Below, one piece after another: positions 44,899-57,953 of a stretch of 64,000 nt of DNA. Under the pieces are notes generated by a model that saw only the letters and a list, made by a program, of their open reading frames with translations, ran no database searches and was not told the DNA's origin. Source of the DNA: Epiperipatus broadwayi. Taxonomy: Eukaryota; Onychophora; Udeonychophora; Euonychophora; Peripatidae. The DNA is taken from contig JAQFVV010012510.1 in the NCBI GenBank assembly GCA_028023455.1, forward strand, positions 126,001 to 190,000, in the 5' to 3' direction. The number at the start of each line of letters is the position of its first letter. The stretch's first letter is position 1. Position numbers and translations under genes: made by a program.

Positions 44899-45017
44899 GA
44901 TTATTTATCTTTTCTACATGTGTGTGGTCATGTGTATCAGTAATATGAGATAGTGTGGATAGTTGAAGGTTGCTTGAAAGTCTGAGTTCAAATCCCCTAT
45001 ATTTAATACCCTTAATA

Positions 45018-45540
45018 GTAGAAACAAATTATAACAAAAAATCGACTTTTTAAATTTAATAAAAATCAATTAAAATATTCATGATAACTTCTTTTTATAA
45101 CAATTCATGAACATAATCTTATTTCTATTTTATTAATAGAAATGAATTAATTAAGATGTTACGTTTTAAACATATGATTATAGACATGGAAAAAATATGC
45201 TAATGCCTCCTAATATGCATTAGATTTAGTCAGATCTTTTCAATTGATTTGAGCTGATCATCATTCATCAAATGACACATACCATTATTTAATTTTTCTG
45301 ATTCATACATTTGTAATTTATATGTTTTTGAATAATATTGTAGAAATTTATTTCAATTTTCCTATTATCTCATGTGGTTTAGTGCAGTAGTAAAATGATA
45401 GACTTGAAAACTAGTATTTCTTGGATCAAAATTCAACCTGTGTCTTTTGGTACTTCAATATCACATGACCTTCAAAGTAATTAATTATTTGATTATATTT
45501 GATGATCATATTGCAATTGTATATTTAAAATATAAAAAAG
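45018..45540. other. Unrecognised A+T-rich sequence
   Basis: Nothing assigned. Confidence 0.4.
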
Positions 45541-45932
<392 letters not shown>

Positions 45933-46966
45933 CTTTTGAGTAATGATCATCTTCTTGTTTTATCTGACTTTTTATAGCTATTTCATGCTGTGATAACAAA
46001 GTCTATTCATCTCTCTGCTGATAAAGTCTCTTTGATTGATCCAATAAATACAAATGTAATGTTCTTCTGTTCAGGCATAACTTTTGTACTTAATGTCAAC
46101 TAACCTCCTTATAACTGATCTGATGATTATTTCTGATATTTAATTTTCTATTGATTTTTTTTTTTACAATTATACATTTTTGTGATGAATTGTAATTCAA
46201 AATAACATCAATCTGATCTGAGAGAAAGTTTTGGGGAGGAACCATTAAACTTTGGTAAAAGTAGAATAAGTTTTAATTGATTAACAAATTAAATTGTTTT
46301 TTTTAAAAGGTGGGGGAGGGGGATCGAGTGTAATTAATACTATTTTAAATTTGATATATTAGTCAATTTATTCTTGAAACTTTTCATAAACTATAAAGAA
46401 AATGAAGTTAGGTTTTCATTCGATTTTCCTAAATCTACTAAAACTTTAGAAATTAAAAGTTTATCAACAGATGCTATCTTCAAAGAAATTAAAACAAACA
46501 ATAAATTTTCAAAAATGCAGTTAATCAATTTTCGTAGTCACTCTGTTATAGTTAACCTACGAGTGTATTTTCTATTGATTTCTTTTTCTTAATTTAGTGA
46601 TCATCTGATGAAAGTTAGCCATTATGAACGAGTTTACTCATTACTCAACTCTGATAGAAAACACTTTATTCTTCATGTTTATTAAATCAAACTACAGAAT
46701 TAACAATAAAGATTTACAAAGTCTGATTTTAAAAACGTTAAATATAAGTTTCTAAAGAGAAGATAAAAACGTGTTCAATATCATATATATATATATACGA
46801 TGCAACTGTAGATATGTGTATATAGATTATACCTAGTATAATCAATTGTAAATACGATTTATTTTTATGTTAATGTTAGTGATTTATATCCTAACAAGTA
46901 AGTAATATTATTATTACAATTAATTACATAGATTCAAACAAAGTGTTCGTATTATTTAATATGACT
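45933..46966. other. Unrecognised A+T-rich sequence
   Basis: An open frame at 46374-46592 has no recognisable domain. Confidence 0.4.
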
Positions 46967-47050
46967 TTCTCTGAGCGGTTGGCGCAGTTGATAGAGAGGG
47001 AGATTCCAGAATCAATTCTGACACTCACAGGTTTGGATTCCGTACTTCTT
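46967..47050 (+). pseudogene. tRNA-like relic
   Basis: gagcggtTGGCGCAGTTGatagag gives a perfect Pol III A box (46980-46990) in a D-arm context. GTTTGGATTCC (47031-47041) is a 9-of-11 B box, 41 bp downstream of the A box. Acceptor strands do not pair, so it is a tRNA pseudogene or SINE head. No A tail or TSD recognised. Confidence 0.55.
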
Positions 47051-47345
47051 ATAACCTTCCGAGTAATAAAGCCATATACTCTTCATAGGACTTCAATAAA
47101 AATTTCGATTTTCAATATACGTTCTTTTTATTTCTCACATTTCTTTCTTCACAAAAAACACCTTAACAATACTTGTTACAAATTTATATCTATTCTTTTT
47201 GTAGTATAAAATATAGAAATCTTTGTAAAATTAGTTTTAAACTTTTTATGCATAAGTAAATACTGCATCAAAACAAATTGGGGGGGGGGGTTAAAATATT
47301 AGGATCAACTCTACAGCCATATGATGAATTATAAAAGAAAATGGC

Positions 47346-47564
47346 ATAAAGAGAAATAAAGGCAAAACTCTCCATACAGTAGTGCCACCCTGTGCCAATC
47401 AGAGTAATCAATGGATGCCAGAAGGCTTGTGCATAAAATCCATTGATTACTCTGATTGGAAGAGGGTGGCACTACTGTATGGAGAGTTTTGCCTTTGTTT
47501 ACAAAAATTATGTGCTAGTAAGATGGTGATCATGTGATGTATAGTGGTTTAATAAAGAGAAATA
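47346..47564. mobile_element. Family A mini fold-back with perfect TSD
   Basis: A perfect 13-bp TSD, ATAAAGAGAAATA, lies at 47346-47358 and 47552-47564. Arms 47361-47416 and 47439-47493 are inverted copies of the family A downstream body (ggcaaaactctccatacag). The hammerhead region has been deleted from the centre. The right end is gatcatgtgatgtatagtgg, the family A terminus. A minimal derivative that nevertheless transposed, or was trimmed after insertion. Confidence 0.85.
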
Positions 47565-48840
47565 TTTAAAAAGCTTGGTTTAGTACATAAAATGAAGTTG
47601 TGATGAATCATAAGCCAATAGTATTTAAATAAGTGAAAAATGGATTTTTAAATTTTTAACAGCTCTTAACAAGCTTTGCAGTGTGTGTGTATATATATAT
47701 TATAACCATGGTTATGGTCTCCAGTATTGATGCTTGAAAGTAGACTTTGTTTTTTAAATTTAAAAAAAAGCTTAATTTTCTTTTATAATATCTTTATATT
47801 ACCAGTAATAATGGCAGACATTTAATCTATTATATTTTTAGTTTTAGATTTATAACAAAAGTTAATAAACCAAGCTTCAATACTAACAGTATTATAAAAA
47901 TGAGTGATATTATTTCATTCTTTTCATAGTTTCTTGGCATTTAACTATTGATAAAATATAGATCAAAGGGAGTTGAAGAGGCTTCCACCTCACACCCTAT
48001 CTGCCATGCCAGGGTTTCCACTAGGCTATTTGAATCTAGAAAATTTATAAAGGCAGCAAATACATACAAGTGAGGTTGGTCCTTTGTCAAACCAAAAGCC
48101 CCAGTCGCTAATTCTCAGAAGAGCTGAGCTATAATATTATGCTTTATATTTAAAATTTGTAATATTTGATTTTAAAATATATATTAAAAAAGTTACTGCC
48201 CAAAAATTAATTAAACAAAACATTTTTATTATTATGCCCACACACATTAAAACATAATTCTGAAAATTAAGTTACTAAATATGCACAGATGGAAGCATTT
48301 AATAGATTTAAGTTTTAATATTTTGCTAAATGTAAATATGCCACACAGAATACGCATTTAACTAACTCGATACCTTTAACTCCAGGTACAAGTTCATGTC
48401 CAAACCAATGCCAGCTTAATGATATATCGATGTGATCAATGCAAAATAATGATATTAGCATAAAAAAGCATGCTGACAGGAGTTTGCATCTGTAGCATGA
48501 TATTATTAAAGAACTAATGACCCTTGTCCAGTACAGGAATATGCATCTGTCTGTCAAGGCAATAATTTGGAACTATCTAAAAGATGTGCTCTGTAAATGA
48601 GGAATAGCTGTCTTTGGTGGCTTAAGCTTCCAACCAGAGTGTAAGGAGATCAGTGGTGTAAGAAATATGTCTACAACCATTGGCAATGCAATGGCTACAC
48701 TTTTGGGTCATGCATTCAGATGGGTACTGTGCCCTATATGCTAACATGGCATGAAGGAATGAGAATCCAATGTGACTTCTCAGACCACATTGACATAAAA
48801 TACCAGTACATCCCTCCACCAGCAACGATTCAATTACAAA
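47565..48840. other. Unassigned; two less A+T-rich patches
   Basis: 47960-48120 and 48310-48835 have visibly higher G+C than surroundings. The second holds minus-strand open frames (48315-48557, 48622-48825) with no motif I recognise. They may be decayed transposon or old gene sequence. Not annotated as genes. Confidence 0.45.
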
Positions 48841-50641
48841 ACAAATAGTCCAAAACTAACATAATTTTATGAATCTATGCAGCTATTTACTTTTATTTTT
48901 CAATTCTTAATTTAAAAGAAATTTTTGAGAATGGAAATAATAATAATAAAGAAAACATATGAAAAAATAGATAGCAAATAATTTAAATTTCTGCTTAATC
49001 AGATAAGAGACTTTCCTTATGGGTTAGGTATTGTTTAGACCAGGTATTTGAAAAATTCTTATTTTAGATAATTACAGTTTGTATCTTATTTACTACAAAA
49101 ATTCATACTTTCTCTGTGGTTGAATTATTGAAGTCCTGCTTTGTGGTTCTTGATGCATCGCACACCACCATTTGAAGTCCATTTAATATTAATATTGTTT
49201 TGGGGAAGACCAGTCTATCATTTGCCACCTTCTGGGAACCATCATTCTGGAGGCTGCCTCAGCTGGTACAAATATGGTAAATGAACATTTATTGTGTGAC
49301 TCCTACATTTTGGAGGTCTGCAATATACGTAAATATATTCAAAATAAATATATAAATCAGCATGAGCTACCAAAAAAAAATGCCACTTCACCAATGTTTT
49401 ATTTTTTTCCTTTTTATATCCTTTTGAATCCCTTATCATCAAATTCCAGGATTGATCTTGTCTGACTTGGCACTGCTCTTATTGGCAATAATGATTTTCT
49501 CTGTGGACTGTGTGTTCATTGGCATCATTTATTAGCCAATTCACTTTTGAGGGGAACATCAGACTTTATTACTAGTAATTTTTTTAATTGGTCTCTTATC
49601 TGACTGATCATTGTTTAATTACCCAAGGGCCTGTTGGCTATTATGTCATTAATTTAAATAGAAAATCATTTTCATTCTAAGATTTAAAATAATTTCTAAA
49701 TAGAAAATAAGATTAAAAGTAATTTGTAAGTAGAAAATAATTAACAGTTTTTATTTTCTTTTACATTTCTTTAAAAATAAACTGTTATCTTCAGATTTTA
49801 ACTGTAAGTTTCCCTTTTAAAAAATTATTTAATAGTTTGCCATCTGTCCTATTATATATATATATAAACAAAAAAAAGACTTATAAATCCAATAAATAAT
49901 ATAATATTTCAACCAGAGGACTGGTTTTCATCAGAAAGAAAAAAAATACACAGTATTATATATATATATTGGTTTAAATAAAATTTATTATTTTTTTAAT
50001 ATTTCTATTTGAGGGTGATTTTATTTACCGTTCTTTTTTCTTTTTTATTTGAAAGTGATGTAGCAGCATATATGTATACCATCAACTCCTAGACAATTCC
50101 TATACCAATAACAATCTCAATATGTTGTCAAGGCAACCTCATTTTAACAATAAAACTGGAATCCCACTTTTATTTATGGTCTAATATATTTATATAGATA
50201 CTAAAGATTGCAACTTGACCACAGAGTTTAAAATTATTGATACAAAGAAGTTTAAATAACCTCCTTAAATAGGTAAATATAACTTGTTCTGAATGCAGAC
50301 TAATAAATAAATATATATAAATAAGTTGAACAAATTTGACATTTGATTTATATAAAGTAGAGTGCTTATTTTCCTCTAAAGCTACTTGTAATTTTTATAA
50401 AATGGCATTACCAAACTTTTGAATGTCTAAATAAATATGAACCTATTTTTCATTGAGTAAAACTTCAAGCTCTTGAGGCACATGATTAAAAAATATGACA
50501 CATAAAAAATGATGTTATAATTATGTATGTGTCAGAATATTTTTTCTGCTAAATATTTAATTATGTGAGTTGTATTAATTGAAACATTACTATTTTGAAA
50601 AATAATACCATTACTGTGATGTGGCCATACAATATAATGTT
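48841..50641. other. A+T-rich; HHR-like core at 49899-49934 (minus)
   Basis: On minus, CUGAUGA, then A plus a 6-bp hairpin AACCAG-UCCU-CUGGUU, then GAAA. The two HHR boxes and stem II are all present, but no stem I pairing with a cleavage register was found. 49100-49560 is slightly less A+T-rich without identifiable content. Confidence 0.45.
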
Positions 50642-50834
50642 TAAATATATAAATTCAACATTCCTTTTCTTTTTAAAACTTGTTTTATTCCAAACTATAA
50701 TTTTCTTTCTCCTTCCAAACAACATTTCAACTACATTCTGTAGTCATTATCAAGTTGTATGGAAGGGGAAAGAAAATTATAGTTTGGAATAAAACAAGTT
50801 TTAAAAAGAAAAGGAATGTTGAATTTATATATTT
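50642..50834. repeat. Nearly perfect 75-bp inverted repeat, 44-bp loop
   Basis: Arms 50642-50716 and 50761-50834 are complementary at all but one position (tttctttctcc versus tttctttcccc). A transcript would form a long, almost uninterrupted hairpin. No TSD or second copy seen. Could be a MITE, or a recent inverted duplication. Confidence 0.93.
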
Positions 50835-51759
50835 ATTATCATGGAGCTATAATTTAAAAAGAAAAAGAAGTGAAAAGTTGTGTATATAATTATAATGTTT
50901 AAAGCAAAAAAGGTACCATGATACATATAGTAAAATTATGACCATTTTATCTTATGTTTTATATTTAGAAGAGAGCAACCTGTTTGATAATGTTGTTATG
51001 GTAACTATAGATCACAGGAAAATATTTTTCCAAATAGACCAATATACACTCATTATTTGTCCATTTTTTATGATTTTGACACCAAACTTTGTTTACATTG
51101 TAGCATTTAGATCAAATATCATGACTTTAAACTGCTAACAAAATCATAGATGACCTTTAAAATTTAGATATGTTTGATGTTCACAATTGTTTTTTATTGC
51201 AATTTACAAATGCCAACATAGCCATATATAGTCTTTAAAGTTCAGACATGTTTTAAATTTTACAATTATTTTTTACTGTAGTTTTGTTTTTTTAAATTTT
51301 CAATAGCTACGAGTAATATGTGATACCACTTGAAGTATTCACATGCCTTAATTTTATAAAATTTTATAAATTGAACAGATGTCCATCTCAATAGCTTTCT
51401 AAAGGTGTATGCACTTTGCAAAAATCAAATTAGTTTGAATTTTGCTTGCATAGTATAGGTTTTATGTCATATTTTAGGGGGATTTAATGATATCTTATAC
51501 AATTGAAATCTAAATGTAAGTAATTTTATGCTCTGTTTTTATGTGATCTATGTTTACTTTCATCTCTTTTTATACAAATATTATAATATTTTTTAAACTA
51601 ATATTTACAATAAAAAAAATAAATTTGTTTCATTATAATAGCATTTTACTAAAAGAAAGTGATCAATACATCCTAATTATAAGTCATAAAAATGAAAGTA
51701 ATTTTATTTGATTAATTTTTTATATAAATAGTATAAAACTTACTGAATACAAGTATAAT
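50835..51759. other. Unrecognised A+T-rich sequence
   Basis: Open frame at 50938 without recognisable motif. Confidence 0.4.
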
Positions 51760-52135
51760 GTACATAGAAGGGATTTGAACACAGACTCTCAGTTGTCCAC
51801 TCCATCTTATATAACTAATACACATGACCACATACATGTGAAAAGGATAAATGATCTCCAATATACATATTTCTTGCTGAACCAGCACTTATCAGTTAGT
51901 CCAGATCATCATTCATATAAATAATCAGTGCTCACTCTCTATTAAGATAGTAAATCTTCAAACTTTAATGGACAGGCTTCAATCTTCTCTACCCTCCAAC
52001 TCTTCAGCCATTTACATTATTAAAAATCGGATGATGAAATGATCAAAGCCCTTGTTGACTATTGGTTATATAAGATGGAATGGATAGCTGAAGGGATCTT
52101 GAAAGTCTGTGTTCAAACCACCTCTTATTGTAAAT
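51760..52135 (-). mobile_element. Family B HHR element, partly inverted
   Basis: Minus-oriented unit 51770-52045 with a hammerhead, then a short plus-oriented end (tggttatataagatgg...gtctgtgttcaaaccac). TSD not resolved. Confidence 0.75.
51857..51900 (-). ncRNA. Hammerhead ribozyme, family B, G8 mutated
   Basis: ACUAA/UUGGA stem I, box CUGAUAA (G8 to A), stem II GUGCU/AGCAA, GAAA, stem III AUA-UG-UAU, A17. The outer helix is AUGAUC/GAUCAU, compensatory to AUAAUC/GAUUAU of other copies. Predicted inactive. Confidence 0.8.
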
Positions 52136-55100
52136 AATGCTTATAATAAGAAAATCAAATTTGAAATATTAATTGTATCATAGATAATCATTTTTCTTAG
52201 AACATACTGGTGTAGCTATTACATTAAACAAACCTTATTGCTGACAATGTAAATTGGGCTATAATCTTTTGTAATATTTATTTATTTATCTAATTAAGAT
52301 TAATAGCAAGCAAATAGTATTAATGTGAAGAGTTGTCAATACTGTAGAGAAAGTAAGTATATGTTAATGTACGATGTTTTTTGTCTTTTATATGACAGAA
52401 TATTATGAACTCAGATAAATTTAAAACTGTTAATCATAGATTTTTATTCACATGATAGATTTATAAAATAATCCATATATTAATAACAAATCTGTTGATC
52501 AGTGGATTTCTACTAATGTTGAACCCAATTACACATATCAGCATAAAATACAAAACTATGTCAACAAAAAGCATACCAATAGATTTAAAAAGATTGTCCT
52601 TGGACTAGATTCTACATTAATGATATTCCATATCAAGTGAAACAATATTTAGCTTGAAGAGGCCAGTATACTAGTATGTCATAGGATCTATTAATGTCTT
52701 GACAAACTGTTTGTAAAACCATGGCATTTTGTGGAATATTGTCTCTAAAAATGGGGAAACATTTGAATCAGACAAAATTCAAAATCTCCTGTTATCTAGA
52801 ATGCTATTAGCCTTGCATATGAGTCAATGTTGTATACCATGTGAAACACAGCCTTAAATACAAGTATATCATTTTTTCAATATAAACCTATATATTCTCA
52901 TAAATATTTATTCTAGATAAATGATATTCTACCTTTCTAGAAAATTTTAATGAGTGTTTTTATTTGTTCCTTGCACCATTCTTTTAGCTTTTCCATCACA
53001 TTTAAAATAAAGCAATATACAAATCTCCTTTCTATTGGTATTCAATCAGAAGTTTTTGAATTTGTCTTATGTAATTAATATCTTGTCATTTAATACAATA
53101 GTTTTAGAAAAACAGTTCATGCTAAACTTCAAAATATATTATGGCATGGAGTGACAATATTTATCTCAAAGTACTTAAAGATAGCATTAACTTTATTGGA
53201 AATTGTTTGATATGACAAGAACTAACAGGATTAATGTAGACTCTAAACTAGTTAAGCTTTTATCTACTTAAGTATTCCTGGTAATCTACTTCTGTAAATT
53301 GCAAAATGTTTGCAATTATTTCAAATTTATATGTTGCAACTATAGACAAATAGACCAATTATGTAATTAAAAATCAATGGAATAATTAATTTTAAAAAGA
53401 TCATACAACTGATTAAGGTATTTATTTATATATGTATTAGTGCTAGAAAGTAGTAATTGAATGTTAGTAAACCAAAACAGTGAAAACTTAATTTGTAATA
53501 GTGGTGCCTCTGAGCATGTGCAGTCTTGTAGATAGACGTAACATATTGTAAACCCAAATTCACAATAAGGGAAATAGGCTTTTTTCAAAGTTAATGATTC
53601 TAACTCTCTCTCTTACTTTCATAACCACTGAGAAAGTGAAAATGGTCTCCACTGTATATATTTTGATTAAACTCATCTCTTTCACTGTCTGTTAATGGAA
53701 GTAAGAATTTGTGCACAAAATGTTTCATCTTTAAAATTAAGTTAATTGTATATTATAGAGAGAATAATGCATCAAACTTAAAGATTAATGGTCTGCTATA
53801 AGACAGTCACACTAATATCTAAAAATTAGAAGGAATTAAGAAAAGAATCAATAATTTTGATTATATACTCATAACTTTACTTGTATCTCATCTTATATTG
53901 TTGATCCATGCATTTCATTCACTTTTAATCAACTTTTTGCATACCTTGATATATGTTCAATTTTTAACTTTGGAGTATGTGTATCACAGTGAGAATTACT
54001 AGTGTAGACCAATTACTAGCCAATTTAAGCCCGTGGTTAAACTTTGCTTATTGTTCCCATGATTGTTATTGCCAAGTGGTAAATACAATTGAATATTTTA
54101 GATTCAATGTTAGAAGTATTATAACGATGCACAAATTTGTTGTTGATGGGTTTATAAAAATCTAGATTTAAACTTACTTAAATTACTAATATTATTTTGG
54201 CACCAACATCTCTACATCCTAAGAATATGAACCAACTTTAGCACAATACATTGCCTCACTTTTATATTGAAACTGTAATTAAAAGGTGAATGGTTTATCT
54301 GTTTTTAGAAGATTTCACCATCGCTTTCCCCAAAACAATCTGAATTGTACTTACATTACTAATGTTTCTTTCAAACTGAATTTTATTTGTAATAAATTTG
54401 TATGCTGAAGTAGGTAATCATCATCATCATTTTCGATTATTATCGATTCATTATAAGATGGTCTCTCGAGTTCCAACAATCTTCTCTGATCTATGTTATT
54501 ATTCATATAGTATATGCTCATAGATGGGCTGCTCACTAACATGCCTTGAGCCAACACCTTGAGTTTAGTAGCTTTTTATCTCTGAGTTTAAGATCAAGAA
54601 ACACCATGGTCTTTCTTCTCAGTTGTCTGATAGCTATTAACCAAAATCAGTTGAGCTTTCTTGAGGGTGGAATAAAGTAAGTAATGCTTCAATGTTTATT
54701 GTTAGTAAACATTTTTATTTTTATCTATATTGACTGTCTATTGGTGTTATTTTGATAAAACACAAATTTTCCAATATAATTGGTTGTTTGGACTATAAAA
54801 AATTGCTATTATGCAGTTTAAAATAATATTAAATTAACATGAAAATTGTGCAAAGGTCATAATCATCATAGGATTTAATTATGACTAACATTAGTCTGTT
54901 AAAAAATAAGAAAACAAAAATTTCTGTAGTAAAATAGAATCAAAAAAAGCATCAATTCAAATTATAAACATTTGCTTCCATATTTGGATAGGTTAATGTG
55001 TTTTTTTAAAACAAAGTCTGATAAACAAATCTAAAATAATGCACATTTTATAGGTATGAGTCAGCAGTTTATTAAATTTTGTGATTTCAATGATTATCTA

Positions 55101-56172
55101 AACATGTTAGCGTATATTAACAAACATCATTGATTTTCTGTATTTAACATATTCACTTTCTGGAGAAGTTCTTTTCATCAGACTTCAGAAGATTCAGTAA
55201 TCAATTAACACTAAATAGTAGTAATATAGCTACAAAAGCAGACTAGTTTTAGTTAATTAGTGAGATCTTTGGATTCAAACATTATACCCCTTAAATGTTC
55301 ATTGTTTACTCAAGATTACAGCAGTTAAAGTGTGTCTGGAGTATGGTGAAGAGATTTGCTCTTGAAATTCTAAATTAAAAGTAAGAAGAGAGAAGTCATG
55401 GGATATTTTGCTGACATAAACCATGGGAGGAACCGGCAGTTATCCTAAATTAGAAATCCCTAAAATATATAATTGCTAATTTAGAGTCAGATCTACATAG
55501 TTATACAAAGGAGCTTGGTTCTAAAGAGTTCATTAACAACATCATAAACCAAAATCTGTTTTGGGAATGTAGATATGTTTTTAATACTATCTAGTGTCAA
55601 TGTTTACTCAAGCTTACAGTGAATATGTCTACAGTAGGACAAAAGTATACTCATAAAAATGTTTGTCAGACTTGATATTTAAAGAAATTGCTGGATTAAT
55701 AAAAATCTGTTCTGTCCCTAAACCTGTACAAATATTGAAAAGCTACAATCTAAGAAATAAGGAAATGGTTGTCTATTATGGTGCAGAATTTTAAGAATCA
55801 GCAGTACTCGGTGAAAAATTGTTAGATTGATATTTTATTTGAGGTATGAAGATCATAGATTACAGATCAAATACTTAATGAATCTGCATAGTATTACTTT
55901 TAGAATTAAAGTTCTAATAATCTTATAATTAAAGTTTTTTTTTGGTACTTATGTATTAGTCAGGTACTGACGTATCACATAAGTATTTCCAACAATAGTT
56001 TTCTAATTTACCAATTTCTGAAAGTAATGTCTGCACAGAATTTGCTGACAAACTTAATCGATTAATTAAAGATTTATTTGGAAAAATGATGGCCTGTAGA
56101 AATAAAACAAACATCTGCAAACATGCATTTATGTTTTTTGTGAGAAATCCTACATCATGTAAACTTATAAAG
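52136..56172. other. Unrecognised A+T-rich sequence
   Basis: Several 60-75-codon open frames (53367 minus, 53977, 54351 minus) show no domains. Segments at 52490-52860 and 55300-56100 have somewhat more complex sequence that could be old transposon coding regions, but I cannot name them. Confidence 0.35.
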
Positions 56173-56573
56173 ATTTATTTTGAACTCAGACTTTCACACG
56201 AACCTCAACCATCATGCTATCTTATACTGCTGATACACTTGATCACACACATGTTGAAAAAATAAATAATCACCAATATAAGTATTTCATGCTAAACCAG
56301 CACTCATTAGTTGGTCCACATTATCATCTCCACACACATACATACAGTCAAAGCTTAGCGTATATTAAGATAACCAATCTTCATACTTTAATGGACAGTC
56401 TTCAAACTACTCCACCCCACAACTCTTCAGTCATCCATTTCCTTGAAAATATGATGATGGAATGCTCAAAGCCCACCTTAGTGTCAACCTTCTCTTCCTG
56501 CCCATGTTGTCCACAAAATAAAAAAGCCTGTTCTGTAGAGAAAAAAATTCATATTTCAAATATTTATTTTGAA
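56173..56573 (-). mobile_element. Family B HHR element, single unit with perfect TSD
   Basis: A perfect 12-bp TSD, ATTTATTTTGAA, lies at 56173-56184 and 56562-56573. One minus-oriented unit with a hammerhead. The 143-codon open frame at 56214-56645 spans the element and its flank and is incidental. Confidence 0.85.
56272..56315 (-). ncRNA. Hammerhead ribozyme, family B, G5 mutated
   Basis: ACCAA/UUGGU, CUAAUGA (G5 to A, the same change as at 44733), stem II GUGCU/AGCAU, GAAA, stem III AUA-CU-UAU, A17. Predicted inactive. Confidence 0.82.
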
Positions 56574-56879
56574 AAATGGCCATCTAAAACATTATTTAGT
56601 AGAAATGAAACAAATACGCATTTATGTTTTTGTGAGTGGAAATGAAACAAACTACTTTCTCCTCATCGAAATATTATCTAATATTCACTTACAAAATTAT
56701 TTTTTTACTTTCTTAGAAGATCGTAAATATCTTTAATTTGGTCTAGATATATTCATTTGTTAGTTGCCGGCGACTTTCATCAATACTTAAATACCGTTTA
56801 TTTGTTGTTGTTGTTTTTACAAAAATGTAAACAAAATAAGAATTAAATATGATCATATGCTGGACTATTTCCATCATCT

Positions 56880-57215
56880 TTCAGTAAATGTTGATTGTAT
56901 AGAAAATTTTAAACTTTATCTAAACTTTGCAAATACAAACGACATGTTAAACACACAAATAGACAAAACCAGTTAGGAATTTCACTTCTTAGCTCTCTTC
57001 AGGGAAATAGTTTTATTCGCAAACCCTTAGGAATAATCCCTTCCGATTTACATAAGAAAATTAAATCAGTTTCTACTCTAGCTAGTTTTAAACATAATTT
57101 CTCATAATGTCTAAACTTCAATATAGCATCGAGTCCATACCGAATACTTAGTATTTACCTGGAGGTATTTGTGTGTTATGTTTAACAAGTTGTTTGTTCT
57201 TGAAAAGTTTTTTTT
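56880..57215 (+). pseudogene. CR1/L2-like LINE C-terminus and 3' tail
   Basis: 57040-57115 reads RKPLGIIPSDLHKKIKS, then VSTLASFKHNF before a stop, a decayed form of the WN.LP..L....S...FK..L C-terminus common in CR1/L2/Jockey-type LINEs. The tail 57166-57210 (tatttgtgtgttatg...acaagttgtttgt...aaagttt) matches the SINE tail at 63435-63479 at 38 of 45 positions, then runs into poly-T/A. Confidence 0.65.
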
Positions 57216-57225
57216 TTTAAAAAAA

Positions 57226-57953
57226 AAAAAATTTATTGATAATAGGTATATACACAACAGTATACTATGATAGTTATAAATGTTTATATTGTTATAAGTT
57301 CTCCAAGAGTTTGTATAGAGTGAGGCGAGATCAGATTTGTTTGTTTAGTCAGATCATGGGTCAGAGAAAATTAGTGTGTGTTTAGGACGTTTGAATTTAT
57401 GTTTATACATTAATCAGATATTTGAGTGATTCTCTTATCTGTTATATAGTTTAGTTTAAAAGTTTTTCTAAATCCAAAATTTACTGATAGATGATAGAAA
57501 TAGTCTAACATATTATCATATCTAATATACTATCATCACATATTTTCAGGCCAAAGTAAGAATTGGATTTTATTCAGTAGCGTTGTATTCCACGAATTGC
57601 GCGTAAATGCGAATATAAGAAGTAATAATATTGATTTGATATTAGATTTACTATAGTTATAAAATAATAATTATAGTAGTATAAAAAAAATTGTCAAATA
57701 TTTTAGAAAGTTTAAAAATGATTATTTAAGACTACATTTTAATTATTAAAAAGTTTGGGATTAAAATACAAACTTCTTAAACAAAAATAACTTAAGAACT
57801 TTTTTCCTTTAATTTCATAACTGTAAAACCCATCTTCTTTGAATGAAACACTTCTCTTAAAAGAAAAAAATTGAACAGTCGGTTAATCGGAGGGGAGATG
57901 GGAGCTGATCTTTGTATCTGTAACTTTTAAAAATTGCAAATTTTTATCATAGT
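57226..57953. other. Unrecognised A+T-rich sequence
   Basis: Nothing assigned. Confidence 0.4.

Larger units (their letters stand above)
44575..45017. mobile_element. Family B HHR fold-back with TSD
   Basis: TSD ACTCTTAATA (44575-44584) and ACCCTTAATA (45008-45017), one mismatch. Minus arm about 44630-44795 and plus arm about 44825-45000 are mirror images around a (TA)n centre, each with a full hammerhead layout. The left end carries the extra segment aaatacaggca...ttaattgtaaatatag, found also at 57967. The open frame at 44519 is not a gene. Confidence 0.85.

Noticed and set aside
56757-56800. HHR-like word on minus (UUGAUGAAAGUCGCCGGC)
   Set aside because: The apparent stem II leaves a 2-nt loop or mismatches, and no GAAA follows. 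No helix for stem I.
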